From assembly GCF_000744455.1 (NCBI RefSeq), contig NZ_JQLY01000001.1:496001-560000 (forward strand): 64,000 nucleotides of DNA. The letters are read 5' to 3'. The DNA comes from Methanobacterium sp. SMA-27. Its GTDB lineage: Archaea; Methanobacteriota; Methanobacteria; Methanobacteriales; Methanobacteriaceae. A program made the position numbers and the translations under genes. A model generated the notes under the pieces. That model was given only the letters and a program-made list of their open reading frames with translations. It was not told where the DNA came from and did not search any database. Numbering within the stretch: position 1 is the stretch's first letter; each line of letters opens with the position of its first letter. Shown piece after piece: positions 26,886 to 37,396 of the stretch.

Positions 26886-27137
26886 ATGAATTTTAAAAAT
26901 AAGAATGTCAAAGAAATTGGAAAGGAGTTTAAAATAGGAGAAAGAACATTTTATCCTGTGGTAGAAATTTCAACCATAGAAATGGATAGTTCTTTTTCAG
27001 AACAGATTTCTCCAATTGCTTTATTGGTTATTGAACCCTCAATAAAATATATTTTACCATTGACAGAAGAAAAAGTTAATTCAGAAGAGATTATTGACCT
27101 TTATCAAAATAGAATCTTAAGTGGAAATAAATTTTAA
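26886..27137 (+). CDS. Short GerW-like protein without the glycine loop
   Basis: 83 aa: KEFKIGERTFYPVVEISTIE, ISPIALLVIEPSIKYILPLT and VNSEEIIDLYQNRI. The order (exposed strand with P-V, then P-I-A-L-L-V-I, then a leucine/proline strand) parallels the GerW domain two genes upstream, but the glycine-rich insertion is missing. I infer a minimal relative. It lies 84 bp after DUF2953 on the same strand. No strong ribosome site. Confidence 0.5.
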   Translation: MNFKNKNVKEIGKEFKIGERTFYPVVEISTIEMDSSFSEQISPIALLVIEPSIKYILPLTEEKVNSEEIIDLYQNRILSGNKF

Positions 27138-27444
27138 CAAATTTTTTGCATTTGTATTAAAATTAACATTATTCTTGTAAGTGTTAGCATTTTTAATAGT
27201 AGACACATTTTGTATATCTTATTAATTAAAAATTTATATTATTTAGATATATGTTTACATCTACATAGGGCTCATGGTAGCAATTTTAGTTGAAAAACTA
27301 TTGTTGTTTAAAGAGATGCACAGGAAGAATAAGTAAATGTTTACTTGATTTGTAGTATTAGTATTAGATGGCATCATGACCAGCATAAATTGAGTGAAAT
27401 TGAAACACTCCATGTGATTAAAAAAAAATAGAAATAAAATATTT
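27138..27444. other. Intergenic stretch between convergent genes
   Basis: A frame antisense here (27261-27452) overlaps the rubrerythrin end and has no ribosome site; I treat it as noise. Nothing else seen. Confidence 0.5.
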
Positions 27445-27936
27445 TTAGTCAATTTTCATAAATTCTGAATTGGATGCTCCACATATTGGACATTTTTCAG
27501 GGGCATTGTCTTCAACTGTATTTCCGCAAAGGGCACAGACATAATAATCTACTTCAGGAGTGTCATCAAGATTTTCAAGGGCCTTTTGATATAACACGGC
27601 ATGTATTTGTTCTACTTTGTTAGCAACTTCAAATGTCCATCTAGCTGCGTCATCTTTCTCTGCTTTTGCTTCAGCAATAAAATTAGGATACATTTCAGTG
27701 AATTCTTCGGTCTCGCCTGCTATGGCTTCAAGGAGATTTTCTTTTGTTTCGTTTATTCCACCTGCTATTTCAAGATGGTTATGTGCATGTACTGTTTCTG
27801 CTTCAGCAGCTGCCCTAAACAATTTTGCAACTTGTTTAAATCCTTCTTTGTCTGCTTTTTTAGCAAATGCTAAATATTTTCTGTTTGCCTGTGATTCACC
27901 TGCAAATGCTTCCATTAAATTTTCTTTTGAACTCAT
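27445..27936 (-). CDS. rbr: Rubrerythrin
   Basis: A di-iron peroxidase protecting the anaerobe against H2O2. The ferritin-like part carries AFAGESQANRKYLAFAKKAD, AEAETVHAHNHLE, AIAGETEEFTEMYPNFIAEA and VEQIHAVLYQKAL with the expected E and E-x-x-H iron ligands. The C-terminal rubredoxin domain reads YVCALCGNTVEDNAPEKCPI then CGAS. 163 aa, complete. GAGGGTAA precedes the start. It stands alone. Confidence 0.95.
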   Translation of the reverse strand: MSSKENLMEAFAGESQANRKYLAFAKKADKEGFKQVAKLFRAAAEAETVHAHNHLEIAGGINETKENLLEAIAGETEEFTEMYPNFIAEAKAEKDDAARWTFEVANKVEQIHAVLYQKALENLDDTPEVDYYVCALCGNTVEDNAPEKCPICGASNSEFMKID

Positions 27937-28185
27937 ATTGTTACCCTCACAAATTTATCAACATAAAATCTTATAAATCTATTATAACTCCATTACTAAA
28001 ATTTGTTTTGTAACAGAATATCGGTTATAATTTCTAAAAATATTTTATAAGTGTTGTTTAAAGATTAATTTCCCTTAAAAATAGATATAATTCAATATTA
28101 TGTGGTTTAATTTTAATAATTAATTTCATACTAGTACATTAAGATTTGGTAATTAAAAATAAAAACAAATAAAAAAGGAAGAAAA

Positions 28186-28392
28186 TTAGGCTGTTTTAAC
28201 AGCCATGTCTATATCATCTGCTTTGACAGTTTTTCTTCCAGCGTGTTTTGCAAGCTCTACGGCTTTTTTAGCTATTTCTTCACCTTTTTCTTCGAGTGAT
28301 TTGGCTAAAGCCTCTTTTGCATCATCACTTATTCTTTGAGCACCAGCGTTTTTTATGATCCTTCCAACTGGAGCAATTGGTAATTCGGCCAT
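28186..28392 (-). CDS. Archaeal histone
   Basis: 68 aa with the histone fold: [60 protein letters not shown]. It resembles HMf/HMt histones that wrap DNA as dimers and longer assemblies. A GGAGGTGA ribosome site and a TATA box are present upstream, as expected of a strongly expressed gene. Confidence 0.96.
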   Translation of the reverse strand: MAELPIAPVGRIIKNAGAQRISDDAKEALAKSLEEKGEEIAKKAVELAKHAGRKTVKADDIDMAVKTA

Positions 28393-28426
28393 AATTTCAC
28401 CTCCTATTTAACCTAGGGATAATTAA

Positions 28427-28434
28427 TATTTAAA
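28427..28434 (-). promoter_or_regulatory. TATA box of the histone gene
   Basis: The minus strand reads TTTAAATA about 35-42 bases before the ATG, preceded by purine-rich ACCGATAAAT that could be the BRE. Transcription would start some 10-15 bases before the GGAGGTGA site. Confidence 0.5.
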
Positions 28435-28545
28435 TTTATCGGTTTTACTCGGATTTTTAGCCATGACTTATACAATAATCAATCATTCGATGAGATCATT
28501 ATGTAACCAAAACTTATAAGGTTACTAAGTAAAATATCAAATTCC

Positions 28546-29661
28546 ATGTTTGAGCTGTTAAAAATTGACACCCATATAGAAGAGATACTAGAAAAATCTT
28601 TAGAAACCCCGATATCTAATGAAGATGCACTTATACTCATGAATACCACTGGAAGAGAATTTCAAGCTCTTTTAATTGCTGCAGATGCACGACGCGAAGA
28701 GATTGTAGGTGATAAAATTACTTACATCCAGAACTGGAACATTAATTTCACCAATATATGTACAGGAACCTGTGGTTTCTGTGCATTTAAAAGGGAAGAA
28801 AAAAACAGTGAATCATATTTTTTAAGTACCGATGAAATTGTTAAAAGAGCTGAAACCGCTTGGAATAATGGTGCAATTGAAGTATGTATACAAGGTGGAC
28901 TTCACCCCAAAGTTGATGCATACTACTATGAAGAACTTTTACAAAAATTGAGATCAAAACTTCCTGACATATACATACATGCATTTTCTCCAATGGAAAT
29001 TTTATATGGGGCAGAAAAATCAGATATATCCATTTCAGAAGAATTAAAAATGTTAAAGAAAGCAGGGTTAGATTCAATCCCCGGAAATGCAGCTGAGATA
29101 TTAAACGATGATATCAGGAAAATTCTGTGTCCAAGTAAGATGAACACTGCCAAATGGATTGAAATTGTTGAAACAGCGCATAAAACTGGGATACCAACAA
29201 CTTGTACCATGATGTATGGACATATTGAAGAAATAAAACATAGAGTTGAACATATAGACATCCTAAGAAGTATACAGAAGAGAACTGGTGGATTCACAGA
29301 ATTTGTGCCATTAACATTTATGCATAAAAATACACAAATTTACAAAGATGGAAAAGCTGCACCAGGATCAACCGGAATTGAGGATCTAAAGGTATATGCA
29401 GTTTCAAGATTAATGTTTGGAAATATTCTGCCCAATATTCAAGTTTCATGGGTTAAACTAGGGTTTAAATTTGCACAAGTTTGTTTAGGTGCCGGTGCAA
29501 ATGATCTAGGAGGTACATTAGGTGAGGAAAGTATATCCAAATCTGCCGGGGCCCAGCATGGGGTGAGAACAAATCCTGCCAATTTTCAAAGGGTAATCCG
29601 GAATATGGGAAGAATACCTGCAGAAAGGGATACTTTGTACAAAAATATTCATGTTGTATAA
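28546..29661 (+). CDS. cofH: FO synthase subunit 2 (5-amino-6-ribitylaminouracil--tyrosine hydroxyphenyl transferase)
   Basis: A radical SAM enzyme of coenzyme F420 synthesis, acting with CofG (not in this window). The cluster motif is [15 protein letters not shown] (C-x3-C-x2-C), followed by [47 protein letters not shown] and CTMMYGHIE. 371 aa, typical. The C-terminal [17 protein letters not shown] fits. A marR-type gene follows within 15 bp. Confidence 0.93.
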   Translation: MFELLKIDTHIEEILEKSLETPISNEDALILMNTTGREFQALLIAADARREEIVGDKITYIQNWNINFTNICTGTCGFCAFKREEKNSESYFLSTDEIVKRAETAWNNGAIEVCIQGGLHPKVDAYYYEELLQKLRSKLPDIYIHAFSPMEILYGAEKSDISISEELKMLKKAGLDSIPGNAAEILNDDIRKILCPSKMNTAKWIEIVETAHKTGIPTTCTMMYGHIEEIKHRVEHIDILRSIQKRTGGFTEFVPLTFMHKNTQIYKDGKAAPGSTGIEDLKVYAVSRLMFGNILPNIQVSWVKLGFKFAQVCLGAGANDLGGTLGEESISKSAGAQHGVRTNPANFQRVIRNMGRIPAERDTLYKNIHVV

Positions 29662-29675
29662 TTTCAGTGGTTAAA

Positions 29676-30158
29676 ATGGAAAACACACAGATCAATCATG
29701 AAGTTACATTTAAAATTATGATTCTTATTTTGCGAATTACAAAAAAATTCAATGAATTAGAAAAAATGTCCATTGATATTGGTTCAGATGAGAAACTTTA
29801 TCCTTCTGAATTGCATGTTATAGATTCTGTTGCAAATAACTATGGTAATAGTGTAACAGAAATGAGTAAAAAATTTGGTATTACCAAAGGAGCAGTTTCA
29901 CAAGTTGTAAACAAACTTTTTGATAAAGGATTTCTTAAAAAAGATAAAAAACACGGTAATGCTAAGGAAATTGTTCTGTCACTCACTGAAAAAGGTGAGA
30001 AAGCATTTTACATTATGGATGAAGTACATAAACAAATGGAAGAGGGATTTTTCGGTTATATGGAGGGTATTGAAGAAGAAAAATTAGAATCATTCATTGA
30101 AATTATGGGTAAGATTGAAGAATTCATCGATACTTTTTTAAAACATGAATTATTATAA
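29676..30158 (+). CDS. MarR-family transcriptional regulator
   Basis: A winged-helix protein of about 160 aa. The recognition region is VTEMSKKFGITKGAVSQVVN, then KLFDKGFLKKDKKHGNAKEI, the wing, and VLSLTEKGEKAFYIMDEVHK. A GTG at 29667 is in frame, but the ATG at 29676 follows GTGG and gives the normal start. It directly follows cofH and precedes a GNAT gene; the three may be one transcript. Target and ligand unknown. Confidence 0.85.
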   Translation: MENTQINHEVTFKIMILILRITKKFNELEKMSIDIGSDEKLYPSELHVIDSVANNYGNSVTEMSKKFGITKGAVSQVVNKLFDKGFLKKDKKHGNAKEIVLSLTEKGEKAFYIMDEVHKQMEEGFFGYMEGIEEEKLESFIEIMGKIEEFIDTFLKHELL

Positions 30159-30193
30159 CATAGTTTAGCTACTAAACTTTATGAGGTTATACT

Positions 30194-30739
30194 ATGTCTG
30201 TTAAATCTATTGTTATAGAACATTTTACACATGGACCAATATCTGAACATTTTAAGAAACATGGAACAATTTTTTTAGATAAAAGTTCAACAAATACTGG
30301 TTCAACGTATTATGGAACTGCTGAAATAAAGAAATTCACACTAGGGGATATCGAGGAATGTGTTGAATTATACAAAGATGTATTCTCTTCAGATCCCTGG
30401 AATGATGATTGGATATCCATTGATCAAGTAAGAACTTATTTTATTGAACTAATTGAAAATCCTGTCTTTGAGGGTTTTGTTGCCTATGAAAAATCCAGAT
30501 TGGTTGGAGCATGTTTTGGTCATAAACGTTCATGGTGGACTGGAAATGATTTTTTTATAGACGAATTATTTGTTGCGAACGAAATGCAAGGAAACGGAAT
30601 TGGAACTAAATTACTTGATTATATTGAATGCAACCGAGCAACCGATGATTGCAATCGTTTAATCCTGTTGACCAATATAGATTTACCTGCAAAAGAGTTT
30701 TATCTAAAAAAGGATTTAAGACCAATAATAATAGGATAA
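30194..30739 (+). CDS. GNAT-family N-acetyltransferase
   Basis: The acetyl-CoA-binding segment reads DELFVANEMQGNGIGTKLLD, the Q-x-x-G-x-G/A loop of GNAT enzymes. Upstream are EIKKFTLGDIEECVELYKDV and LVGACFGHKRSWWTGNDFF. 181 aa; the first about 40 residues are outside the core fold. GAGGTTA precedes the ATG. Substrate unknown. It follows the MarR gene by 35 bp. Confidence 0.8.
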   Translation: MSVKSIVIEHFTHGPISEHFKKHGTIFLDKSSTNTGSTYYGTAEIKKFTLGDIEECVELYKDVFSSDPWNDDWISIDQVRTYFIELIENPVFEGFVAYEKSRLVGACFGHKRSWWTGNDFFIDELFVANEMQGNGIGTKLLDYIECNRATDDCNRLILLTNIDLPAKEFYLKKDLRPIIIG

Positions 30740-30775
30740 TAATGGACAAAAAAATTGTATAAAGTATTTAAATAA

Positions 30776-31126
30776 TTAAAATTTTCTTATAACAATTTTA
30801 TCATCATTTTCAACATCAAAAAAGAGTTCAAGATTATCTGTTATCTTTCCTATGTTATTTACATCTGATGCAGGTTGTGATCCACCATAAAATATACAAA
30901 ACGCAGATCCTGGAGGCCAATAGGATAGATCTCCCTTTTCAGTTGTTGAACTAGGATTTTCATAGTCCAATTTTAATGGAACATCGAAATATATTTCATG
31001 GAGCCATAGATTAGCTTCCCCTTCAAGAGGGAGGTTTTCATAGATCATTCTTGCAGTATATGGGTTTCTGTTATCAAGAATAGCTTTAACTTTTCCTTTT
31101 CCAATCACTTCTATTTCTATTTCCAT
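30776..31126 (-). CDS. Cyclophilin-like fold protein (DUF369 type)
   Basis: 116 aa: IGKGKVKAILDNRNPYTARM, GEANLWLHEIYFDVPL, KGDLSYWPPGSAFCIFYGGS, the last being characteristic of the cyclophilin-like family of archaea and bacteria. It is not a proven prolyl isomerase. GGAGGAAT precedes the ATG. It lies downstream of deoC on the same strand, 41 bp away. Confidence 0.8.
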   Translation of the reverse strand: MEIEIEVIGKGKVKAILDNRNPYTARMIYENLPLEGEANLWLHEIYFDVPLKLDYENPSSTTEKGDLSYWPPGSAFCIFYGGSQPASDVNNIGKITDNLELFFDVENDDKIVIRKF

Positions 31127-31167
31127 TGTATTCCTCCCATATAATTTCTGTAATAATAATTTAGAAA

Positions 31168-31842
31168 TTATTTATGTATATTCTTTTCCAGTTCTTTCAT
31201 TATTGCTGGTCCAGTGGAAGTCCCAATTTTTGATGCTCCTGCATTAATCATATCAAGTACAGTATTAAGGTTTCTAATCCCTCCTGATGCTTTAACGCCC
31301 ATATCCTGCCCTACTGTTTCTCTTATAAGTGATATATCTTGGATATTTGCTCCAGGATATCCAATCCCTGTAGATGTTTTAATATAATCTGCTCCAGCTT
31401 CTTTTGAAATGTTACAAGCCCTTATTTTTTCACTATTTGTTAATAATGCTGTTTCTAATATAACTTTCACAACCATCCCATCTGCTGATTCGACAACACC
31501 TTCGATATCTCTTTTAACAAGTGAATCTGCACATGATTTCAATGCCCCAATATTCATGACCATGTCCAGTTCTACTGCGCCATCTTCTACGGCTACAAGG
31601 GCTTCGAATGCTTTTATTTCAGATTTATTTGCTCCAAATGGAAATCCAATTACGGAACAGACATTTACATCAGTTGATTCCAGAATTTCATGGGCTAATG
31701 CCACATTTGTTGGTGTAACACATGCAGATGAGAAATTGTATTCCATAGCATCATTACAAAGGTTATTTATATCTTTTACACTTGCATCTGGTTTTATATT
31801 TGTATGGTCTATCATTGAAGCCAATTTTTCAGGGGATATCAA
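31168..31842 (-). CDS. deoC: Deoxyribose-phosphate aldolase
   Basis: A class I aldolase cleaving 2-deoxyribose 5-phosphate to glyceraldehyde 3-phosphate and acetaldehyde. Landmarks: [40 protein letters not shown], the Schiff-base lysine in [13 protein letters not shown] and [10 protein letters not shown]. The frame extends to a TTG at 31851, but AAGGAG sits too close to it; the TTG at 31842 is correctly spaced (nine bases) and begins just before [12 protein letters not shown]. Confidence 0.92.
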   Translation of the reverse strand: MISPEKLASMIDHTNIKPDASVKDINNLCNDAMEYNFSSACVTPTNVALAHEILESTDVNVCSVIGFPFGANKSEIKAFEALVAVEDGAVELDMVMNIGALKSCADSLVKRDIEGVVESADGMVVKVILETALLTNSEKIRACNISKEAGADYIKTSTGIGYPGANIQDISLIRETVGQDMGVKASGGIRNLNTVLDMINAGASKIGTSTGPAIMKELEKNIHK

Positions 31843-31882
31843 ATAGATCAACTCCTTAATTTTGGTTTATAAGAGAATTATA

Positions 31883-33514
31883 TTACTTAATTATTTTGGA
31901 CATGTAAGGGCCTTCCCTTTCGTAACCAAATTTTCTGTAATAGTTACGGGCCCCAACACCACTTATTATGAGCATTTTATTCTTATCATAATTTTCTGAA
32001 GCTATTTTTTCAGCTTCAAATAGTAATTCTTCTCCATATCCCATATGTTGCCATAGTTCATTTTTTTTCTGACCTAATTCAGCCATTTGACCGTAAACAT
32101 GAAGTTCTCTAATAATGGCCGTTTTCGAGGTTACTTCCATTCTATGGGCTTTAAGAGAAGGTATTCTCAACCTTAGAAATCCAATTAATATGTCATTTTT
32201 AGGATCTTCCTTGGATAAGAAAATTTCAAGACCCTCACCAGCATTATATTCCTCTTTCATAAGTTTTATTTTTCCAAAGTCGGGATTAATACCTAGAATA
32301 TCTTGATGACCCACTTCCCTGCATCTTATGCACTGACATTTTACATTTTCTAGGGCTAGTTTTTGGTAAACAAGTTCACCAAGATTAGATTTTTTAACAC
32401 CCGCCTCAATTAATTGTGAAGGTATGTCGCGCTGAATCCTCATAGTTCTAACCCATTTTGGAAGCATTTTTTTAACATTAACAATTAGATCAACAGCTTC
32501 CTCAGTTGTGTATGGTGTGTAATCACCTTTCTGCCATAATTCATGGATTTTAGATCCTTGGGTAACGAGACACGGATATATTTTTAACATATCCGGTTTG
32601 AAGTTCTCATCTTTGAATATCCTACGAAATATCCTCAGGTCTCTTTCAGGGTCTGAGTATAATCCGGGCATTAAGTGCATTGCAACTTTAATTCCAGAAT
32701 CTCTTAATATTCTAGAAGATTCAATAACATCATTAATCCTATGTCCTCGTTCGATACGTTTGTAAATAAAGTTATAGATGGTTTGGACACCAAGTTCTAC
32801 CCTTGTAACTCCCATCTGGAGCATTCGATCAACATCTTCAATTTTAGCATAATCTGGACGGGTTTCAAATGTCATACCCACACATCTTACAGGAGACTGT
32901 TCATTGGTGATTTGTGCTTCTTCCAAGTATTTGAATTTTGAGGGGATCTTTAAATCTCCATTCTTACGAATTTCAATATGTCTATCTAGATTTTCAATTC
33001 CAAAATCGTTCATTGCTTCAATACAACGTGTTACAAACCATTCCTGGTAGCATAGGAAATAGGAGGGGAATGTTCCACCCATGATTATGAGTTCGATCTT
33101 ATCCAGTGGATGTCCAATACTTTCAAGTTGTGACAGTCTATTGTAAGTCTGTTTGTAGGGGTCGAAATCATACATACGAGCTCTAAGTGCGGCAGGTTCT
33201 TCTCCAGTATAACTTGGAGGGGCAATATCACTTTCAGGACAGTATGTACATCTTCCATGGGGACATTTATGTGGTTTACACATTACTGCAACTACTGCAA
33301 CTCCCGAAATTGTTCTAGTTGGCTTTTTACGAATAATAGGAGATATTGCCGTTCTTTCAGCAGGGGTAGCATTTTCAAGTATTAAAGAGTTGCTCATAAA
33401 TTCCATTAGTTTAAAATCTCGACAAGCCTTCAACTTAAGCTTTTCTAGGTCTTTTTTAGTTTTAACTCTCCCCTCCATTATTTCGTTGATTATGAACCTA
33501 CAAGCATCTTTCAT
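31883..33514 (-). CDS. elp3: Elongator-like tRNA U34 modification enzyme Elp3
   Basis: A radical SAM plus acetyltransferase enzyme forming carboxymethyluridine at tRNA position 34. The Fe-S region reads [18 protein letters not shown], followed by [27 protein letters not shown] and [14 protein letters not shown]. The GNAT part is at the C-terminus ([38 protein letters not shown]). 543 aa, as in other archaea. AAGGAG precedes the ATG. It lies upstream of deoC on the same strand. Confidence 0.95.
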   Translation of the reverse strand: MKDACRFIINEIMEGRVKTKKDLEKLKLKACRDFKLMEFMSNSLILENATPAERTAISPIIRKKPTRTISGVAVVAVMCKPHKCPHGRCTYCPESDIAPPSYTGEEPAALRARMYDFDPYKQTYNRLSQLESIGHPLDKIELIIMGGTFPSYFLCYQEWFVTRCIEAMNDFGIENLDRHIEIRKNGDLKIPSKFKYLEEAQITNEQSPVRCVGMTFETRPDYAKIEDVDRMLQMGVTRVELGVQTIYNFIYKRIERGHRINDVIESSRILRDSGIKVAMHLMPGLYSDPERDLRIFRRIFKDENFKPDMLKIYPCLVTQGSKIHELWQKGDYTPYTTEEAVDLIVNVKKMLPKWVRTMRIQRDIPSQLIEAGVKKSNLGELVYQKLALENVKCQCIRCREVGHQDILGINPDFGKIKLMKEEYNAGEGLEIFLSKEDPKNDILIGFLRLRIPSLKAHRMEVTSKTAIIRELHVYGQMAELGQKKNELWQHMGYGEELLFEAEKIASENYDKNKMLIISGVGARNYYRKFGYEREGPYMSKIIK

Positions 33515-33671
33515 ATAAAAATCTCCTTATTTAGTATGGTTTAAATTAGATTATAATAATGGTAAGTATTTAATTAACTATTTTTCTATTCATCTATTAT
33601 CAATAAATTTTTTATTTAGTTAAAGAAATTTGGATTCAGATTATTATTTAAAAATAAATTTAGATTAAGTA

Positions 33672-34727
33672 TTAATCTAATTTAGGTTCTTTCTTATCGA
33701 GTATTTTTGTTATATCAGTTTTTGATATTATTCCTACAAGCTCGCCATTTTCAATTACAGGCAAACGTCCAATATTATTTCTATTTAGTTTTCCAATTGT
33801 TTCAACAAGATTTTCATTTGGATCAGATATTATCAGTTCGGTGCTCATTATTTCTTTGATCAGCATGTCCCGATTATTTTCTGGTATCTTTGATACATCA
33901 TGAAATGTTATAATTCCAATTAACTTTCCATCCTCTGTTATTGGATATCCCATATGTTTTTCACGGAACATTATTTTCAAAGTTTCTTGTACAGAATTAT
34001 CTGGATTTAATGTATGGACATCTGATGTCATTATGTCTTTTACCTTTTCATCTCCCAAAAGTGTAGAAACCACAACCGATCTATACTCTCCTTCAGCACC
34101 TAGATAAACAAATATAGCTACCAGTATTAATAGAAAATTAAAAAAAACTCCAATAACCGCCATTATTATGGCAAATTGTTTACCAATAGTTGCAGCAAGT
34201 TTTGTTGCTTTTATGAAATCCATTCTTTCAGCTAAAAATGTTCTTAAAATCCTTCCACCATCCATTGGAAATGCAGGAAGAAGATTAAACAAACCTAGAA
34301 GTAAGTTGACAACTGTGAAATAGTACAATGCTCCTGAAAGTATAGTTGAAAGAAAGGTTCCAAATATTATGAGGATAGCAAATGTAATTACAGCAATAAT
34401 TAAATTAGAAACAGGACCTGCCAGGGCAATTCTCAATTCTTTTGCAGGTTCTTTAGGTATTTCTTCCATTTCAGAGATACCACCAATTGGAAGCAAAACT
34501 ATCCTTTGAATTTTAATACCATAACGTTTTGCAATATAAGAATGGCTCAACTCATGTATTACTACTGTAGCAAAAATTAAAGTTATTAATACAGCGGTTA
34601 AAATATTTACAGAAGGAATTAGATTAAAAAGAGCTATAATGTAAATTAACAACATGAGGACTAGGAATGATATGTGAAGTTCCACGGGTATTCCAAATAT
34701 ACTAAATATCTTAAATGAGTACTTCAT
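33672..34727 (-). CDS. Site-2 protease-type membrane metallopeptidase with two CBS domains
   Basis: The zinc motif HELSHSY (HExxH) is in the second membrane helix, and the third ligand region is NLLPAFPMDGGRILRTF, as in S2P/SpoIVFB peptidases. About five to six helices occupy residues 10-215. Two CBS domains follow (KDIMTSDVHTLNPDNSVQET; IMSTELIISDPNENLVETIG), which usually sense adenine nucleotides. Regulated intramembrane cleavage is expected; the substrate is unknown. Confidence 0.88.
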   Translation of the reverse strand: MKYSFKIFSIFGIPVELHISFLVLMLLIYIIALFNLIPSVNILTAVLITLIFATVVIHELSHSYIAKRYGIKIQRIVLLPIGGISEMEEIPKEPAKELRIALAGPVSNLIIAVITFAILIIFGTFLSTILSGALYYFTVVNLLLGLFNLLPAFPMDGGRILRTFLAERMDFIKATKLAATIGKQFAIIMAVIGVFFNFLLILVAIFVYLGAEGEYRSVVVSTLLGDEKVKDIMTSDVHTLNPDNSVQETLKIMFREKHMGYPITEDGKLIGIITFHDVSKIPENNRDMLIKEIMSTELIISDPNENLVETIGKLNRNNIGRLPVIENGELVGIISKTDITKILDKKEPKLD

Positions 34728-34871
34728 TTTTCACGATCCAAAACTTTAAGACTGATATTATTATTTGTAAAGTTAAACTATTAATATTAGGAACATCATC
34801 AATTAACTTTTTAAGAATTTCCTTAAAAAATTAAATAAAACAAAAAATAGATAATAAATAAAGGTGTTTTA

Positions 34872-35111
34872 ATGAAGGTTAGTGAATTTCTAGAAACAAA
34901 GGTTTTAGATAAAAACGCTGTAGAAATAGGTAAAGTTTCTGATATGATTGTGGATCCTCTAGCGGGTCAAATAAATATTATAATCATATCGGCTGGTGAA
35001 TTTGGCATAAGAAAAAAAGATATTGAGATTAAACCCAATGAAATAGCTGTACTTGGCGATTATCTTCTCCTAAATATTGAGAAATCAAATATAGATGTTG
35101 ATAAATTGTAA
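34872..35111 (+). CDS. PRC-barrel domain protein
   Basis: 79 aa, one PRC barrel: FLETKVLDKNAVEIGKVSDM, IVDPLAGQINIIIISAGEFG, IKPNEIAVLGDYLLLNI. In archaea such small barrels occur with RNA processing or division proteins. GGTGTTTTA lies before the ATG. It precedes a DUF2098 gene by 43 bp. Confidence 0.78.
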   Translation: MKVSEFLETKVLDKNAVEIGKVSDMIVDPLAGQINIIIISAGEFGIRKKDIEIKPNEIAVLGDYLLLNIEKSNIDVDKL

Positions 35112-35154
35112 ATAATTAAGATCATAATTTTTTAACAAAATATGAGGTGATCTT

Positions 35155-35487
35155 TTGCAAGTAAAAGATGTAAGGGGAAAACCTATTTTAAAAGGTTTTC
35201 AAGTAAGATATGCTGGTACTGGAAGTGCAGGGGAGGCAGTTGATTTTAAATCTGATGATAATGGAACATGGGTATTAGTGAATACAACTGATTTATGGTA
35301 TAATAGCGAATCACTTGAAGTTATGGGCGAATCAGAACACGAAAAACTAAATAAACAATCCAATTATCAAATAAAAGAAAAACAAGATGTTGATGAGAAA
35401 GAAGACATCAAAGGAAAAATCAAAAGATCTAAAGGTAAATTTGAAGATGTTGACATGAGCAACGAATTATGTGATGGCGGAGGTTAA
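35155..35487 (+). CDS. DUF2098 protein
   Basis: The N-terminal half, GFQVRYAGTGSAGEAVDFKS, DDNGTWVLVNTTDLWYNSES, is the DUF2098 barrel typical of methanogens. The second half is a charged tail ending in CDGGG. The start is TTG with a GAGGTGAT site. Role unknown; it is likely co-transcribed with the PRC-barrel gene. Confidence 0.72.
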   Translation: MQVKDVRGKPILKGFQVRYAGTGSAGEAVDFKSDDNGTWVLVNTTDLWYNSESLEVMGESEHEKLNKQSNYQIKEKQDVDEKEDIKGKIKRSKGKFEDVDMSNELCDGGG

Positions 35488-35846
35488 TTAACATTACAAT
35501 CTATTAATTTGTTGATTTAGTATTCTATGTTCTTTTAGGAGACAAAAAATAAGCCCAAATTTTTACTTAGGATTATCTCTAAATGTGGAAAGAAAAAAGA
35601 TATAACGAACCAAACAAAACCAATTTAATTTAATGTTTTTTGCAAAAATACACCCTTATGTCAATTTAATAGGGGATTTTTATTATCTTAACTTTTTGAA
35701 TAAATCTCGGGGTACATTGTATCTCTGATGGTAGTTTATAATGAATTTAAATAATTTAAATTTTAAGTCCTGATGAAATGGAAGAGTTAATCCAGTAGGT
35801 TGATCAAGTTAAAATAAACTGAACCTAATACTTTGTAGTGATTAAA
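35488..35846. other. Intergenic stretch
   Basis: A short piece near 35765-35800 could encode LSPDEMEELIQ before a stop, perhaps a gene remnant, but it is too short to assign. Nothing else seen. Confidence 0.35.
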
Positions 35847-36335
35847 ATGGATGAAGAAACTAAAAAAAGATTTCCAAAAGAATTTAGTATATTAAAAACT
35901 AAAAATTCTTTAATAAAAGAACCTGTATATCTGGATGATAGTTGTGCTCCATTAGGAATAGGATTGCCAGATATATACAAAAAAATGGAAAAAGAGAAAT
36001 ATTCATTTCCAAAAATTAAAGATATACAAATGCGAATTGATATTTTAAAAACACAAGAAAATGTTGACCCAGATATCATTGAACTTTTAGAGGAAATGAA
36101 AAAAGCTTCAGAGGTTCAAATGAGAGCAGATTTAGATCCTATGGAAGAGATTAAAGGATTTAAAAGTGTTCATGATATGGTAAGAGATGAACAGAATGCA
36201 GTGGCAAAAGGAATTCAACAAACTCTTTCTAACGAATCTATGCAAATAATAAATAAACAAATCGAATTAGATCCAAGAATATTTAGATCAAAATATCCTG
36301 AATTATTTGATTATATGAGGGCACTTGAAGATTAA
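35847..36335 (+). CDS. Unrecognised helical protein, 162 aa
   Basis: Mostly charged and helical: DEETKKRFPKEFSILKTKNS, IYKKMEKEKYSFPKIKDIQM, PDIIELLEEMKKASEVQMRA, ending KYPELFDYMRALED. GTGAT upstream supports the ATG at 35847 over the GTG at 35838. No family recognised and no neighbour that suggests a role. Confidence 0.5.
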   Translation: MDEETKKRFPKEFSILKTKNSLIKEPVYLDDSCAPLGIGLPDIYKKMEKEKYSFPKIKDIQMRIDILKTQENVDPDIIELLEEMKKASEVQMRADLDPMEEIKGFKSVHDMVRDEQNAVAKGIQQTLSNESMQIINKQIELDPRIFRSKYPELFDYMRALED

Positions 36336-36556
36336 TATTTAATTTTTTATAAATTTTAATCTTATTAGGCTAATAATTATATTAATAAAATACGTATATT
36401 TCATTGAAATATTGTAAATCTATATGTGCATTGGATTTTAATATCAAATTTACTAGAAAAAGGAAAAATACAAAGTCTTATTCTAACAGTAGGATCGAAA
36501 CATTCTAACCAAATTCCCATTCATCTCAATTATCATATTTTGTTTCTAATAAGTTC

Positions 36557-36868
36557 TTATTCATTTATTTTATTTGGTTTGGAGCTCAAATTTAATGAAT
36601 CTAGAGTATCTATATGTTTTAATTCCCCTCCACATTGACAACTCTCGAAATTAGAAGCAGATTCCCCCGGTTGGAGTTCATAATATCCGTTACAAGTTTT
36701 ACAAAATAAATATCCTCTATTTTCACTTGGGACTTCTTTTTTTTGCTTAAATTTCCTTTTGATTTCTTCACTTGATGGAGTCCTATCTCCTGCTAAATTC
36801 TTTTTTATTTGTTTTTTTCCTTCCCTTTTATCGGATAATTTCTTCTTTATCTCATCATTCGAAACCAT
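36557..36868 (-). CDS. Zinc-ribbon protein with charged N-terminus
   Basis: The first about 50 residues are lysine-rich (EIKKKLSDKREGKKQIKKNL, SSEEIKRKFKQKKEVPSEN). Then a ribbon GYLFCKTCNGYYELQPGESA, FESCQCGGELKHIDTLDSL, the same type as at the start of the membrane protein at 14942. GGGGTGAT precedes; ATG at 36868 is preferred over TTG at 36871. Soluble. Role unknown. Confidence 0.6.
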   Translation of the reverse strand: MVSNDEIKKKLSDKREGKKQIKKNLAGDRTPSSEEIKRKFKQKKEVPSENRGYLFCKTCNGYYELQPGESASNFESCQCGGELKHIDTLDSLNLSSKPNKINE

Positions 36869-36871
36869 CAA

Positions 36872-37396
36872 ATCACCCCAATGTTATTGTTCAACAATCC
36901 CAAATATAGTTTAATTCTATTATTGATTATTATTCAAATTATTGCTTGCAATTGAAATTTATTAACATAACACATTGTTTAAATTTTTAAAGTCATTAAC
37001 TTTTTTTTGTTAACATAGGATTAATTTTATTATCTTAATTTTCTTTTCGCACAATAAAACGATAAATATACCATAGGATTAAAAAAAACCAATAATTATT
37101 GTTGTTATTCATATGATTATATTGATAAAAAGAGAATTTCATAATAAAGCATAACTATGTAAAGAGGAGGTTATTGGGATACTAAAATAAAAAAGCAATT
37201 AATTCAGAATTCATAATAAAAACTAAAAACATATGTTCTGTATATTCGTTATCAAGAGTCTTATATTCCTTTTAAAATAAACATATTAAAATTATTTAAA
37301 TAATAAAACTTATGGAAATACTCTATAAAATCCCTAAGGAGTCAAAAACAGAATAAAAATAGGAAAAATAAATCTCTAGTAATAATTAGATAATGG
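36872..37396. other. AT-rich gap of about 525 bp
   Basis: AGAGGAGGTTATTGGGATAC near 37159-37180 looks like a ribosome site with no gene left behind it. No coding frame, tRNA or repeat seen. Confidence 0.4.

Noticed and set aside
27261..27452. Minus-strand frame of 63 codons beside rubrerythrin
   Set aside because: It overlaps the end of rubrerythrin, has no ribosome site, and its Phe/Asn-rich composition is what AT-rich DNA gives by chance.
35765..35800. Possible short gene encoding LSPDEMEELIQ
   Set aside because: Only about a dozen codons before a stop and no start signal; too little to support a gene.
36426..36638. Plus-strand frame of 70 codons
   Set aside because: No ribosome site, and its end is antisense to the zinc-ribbon gene at 36557-36868.
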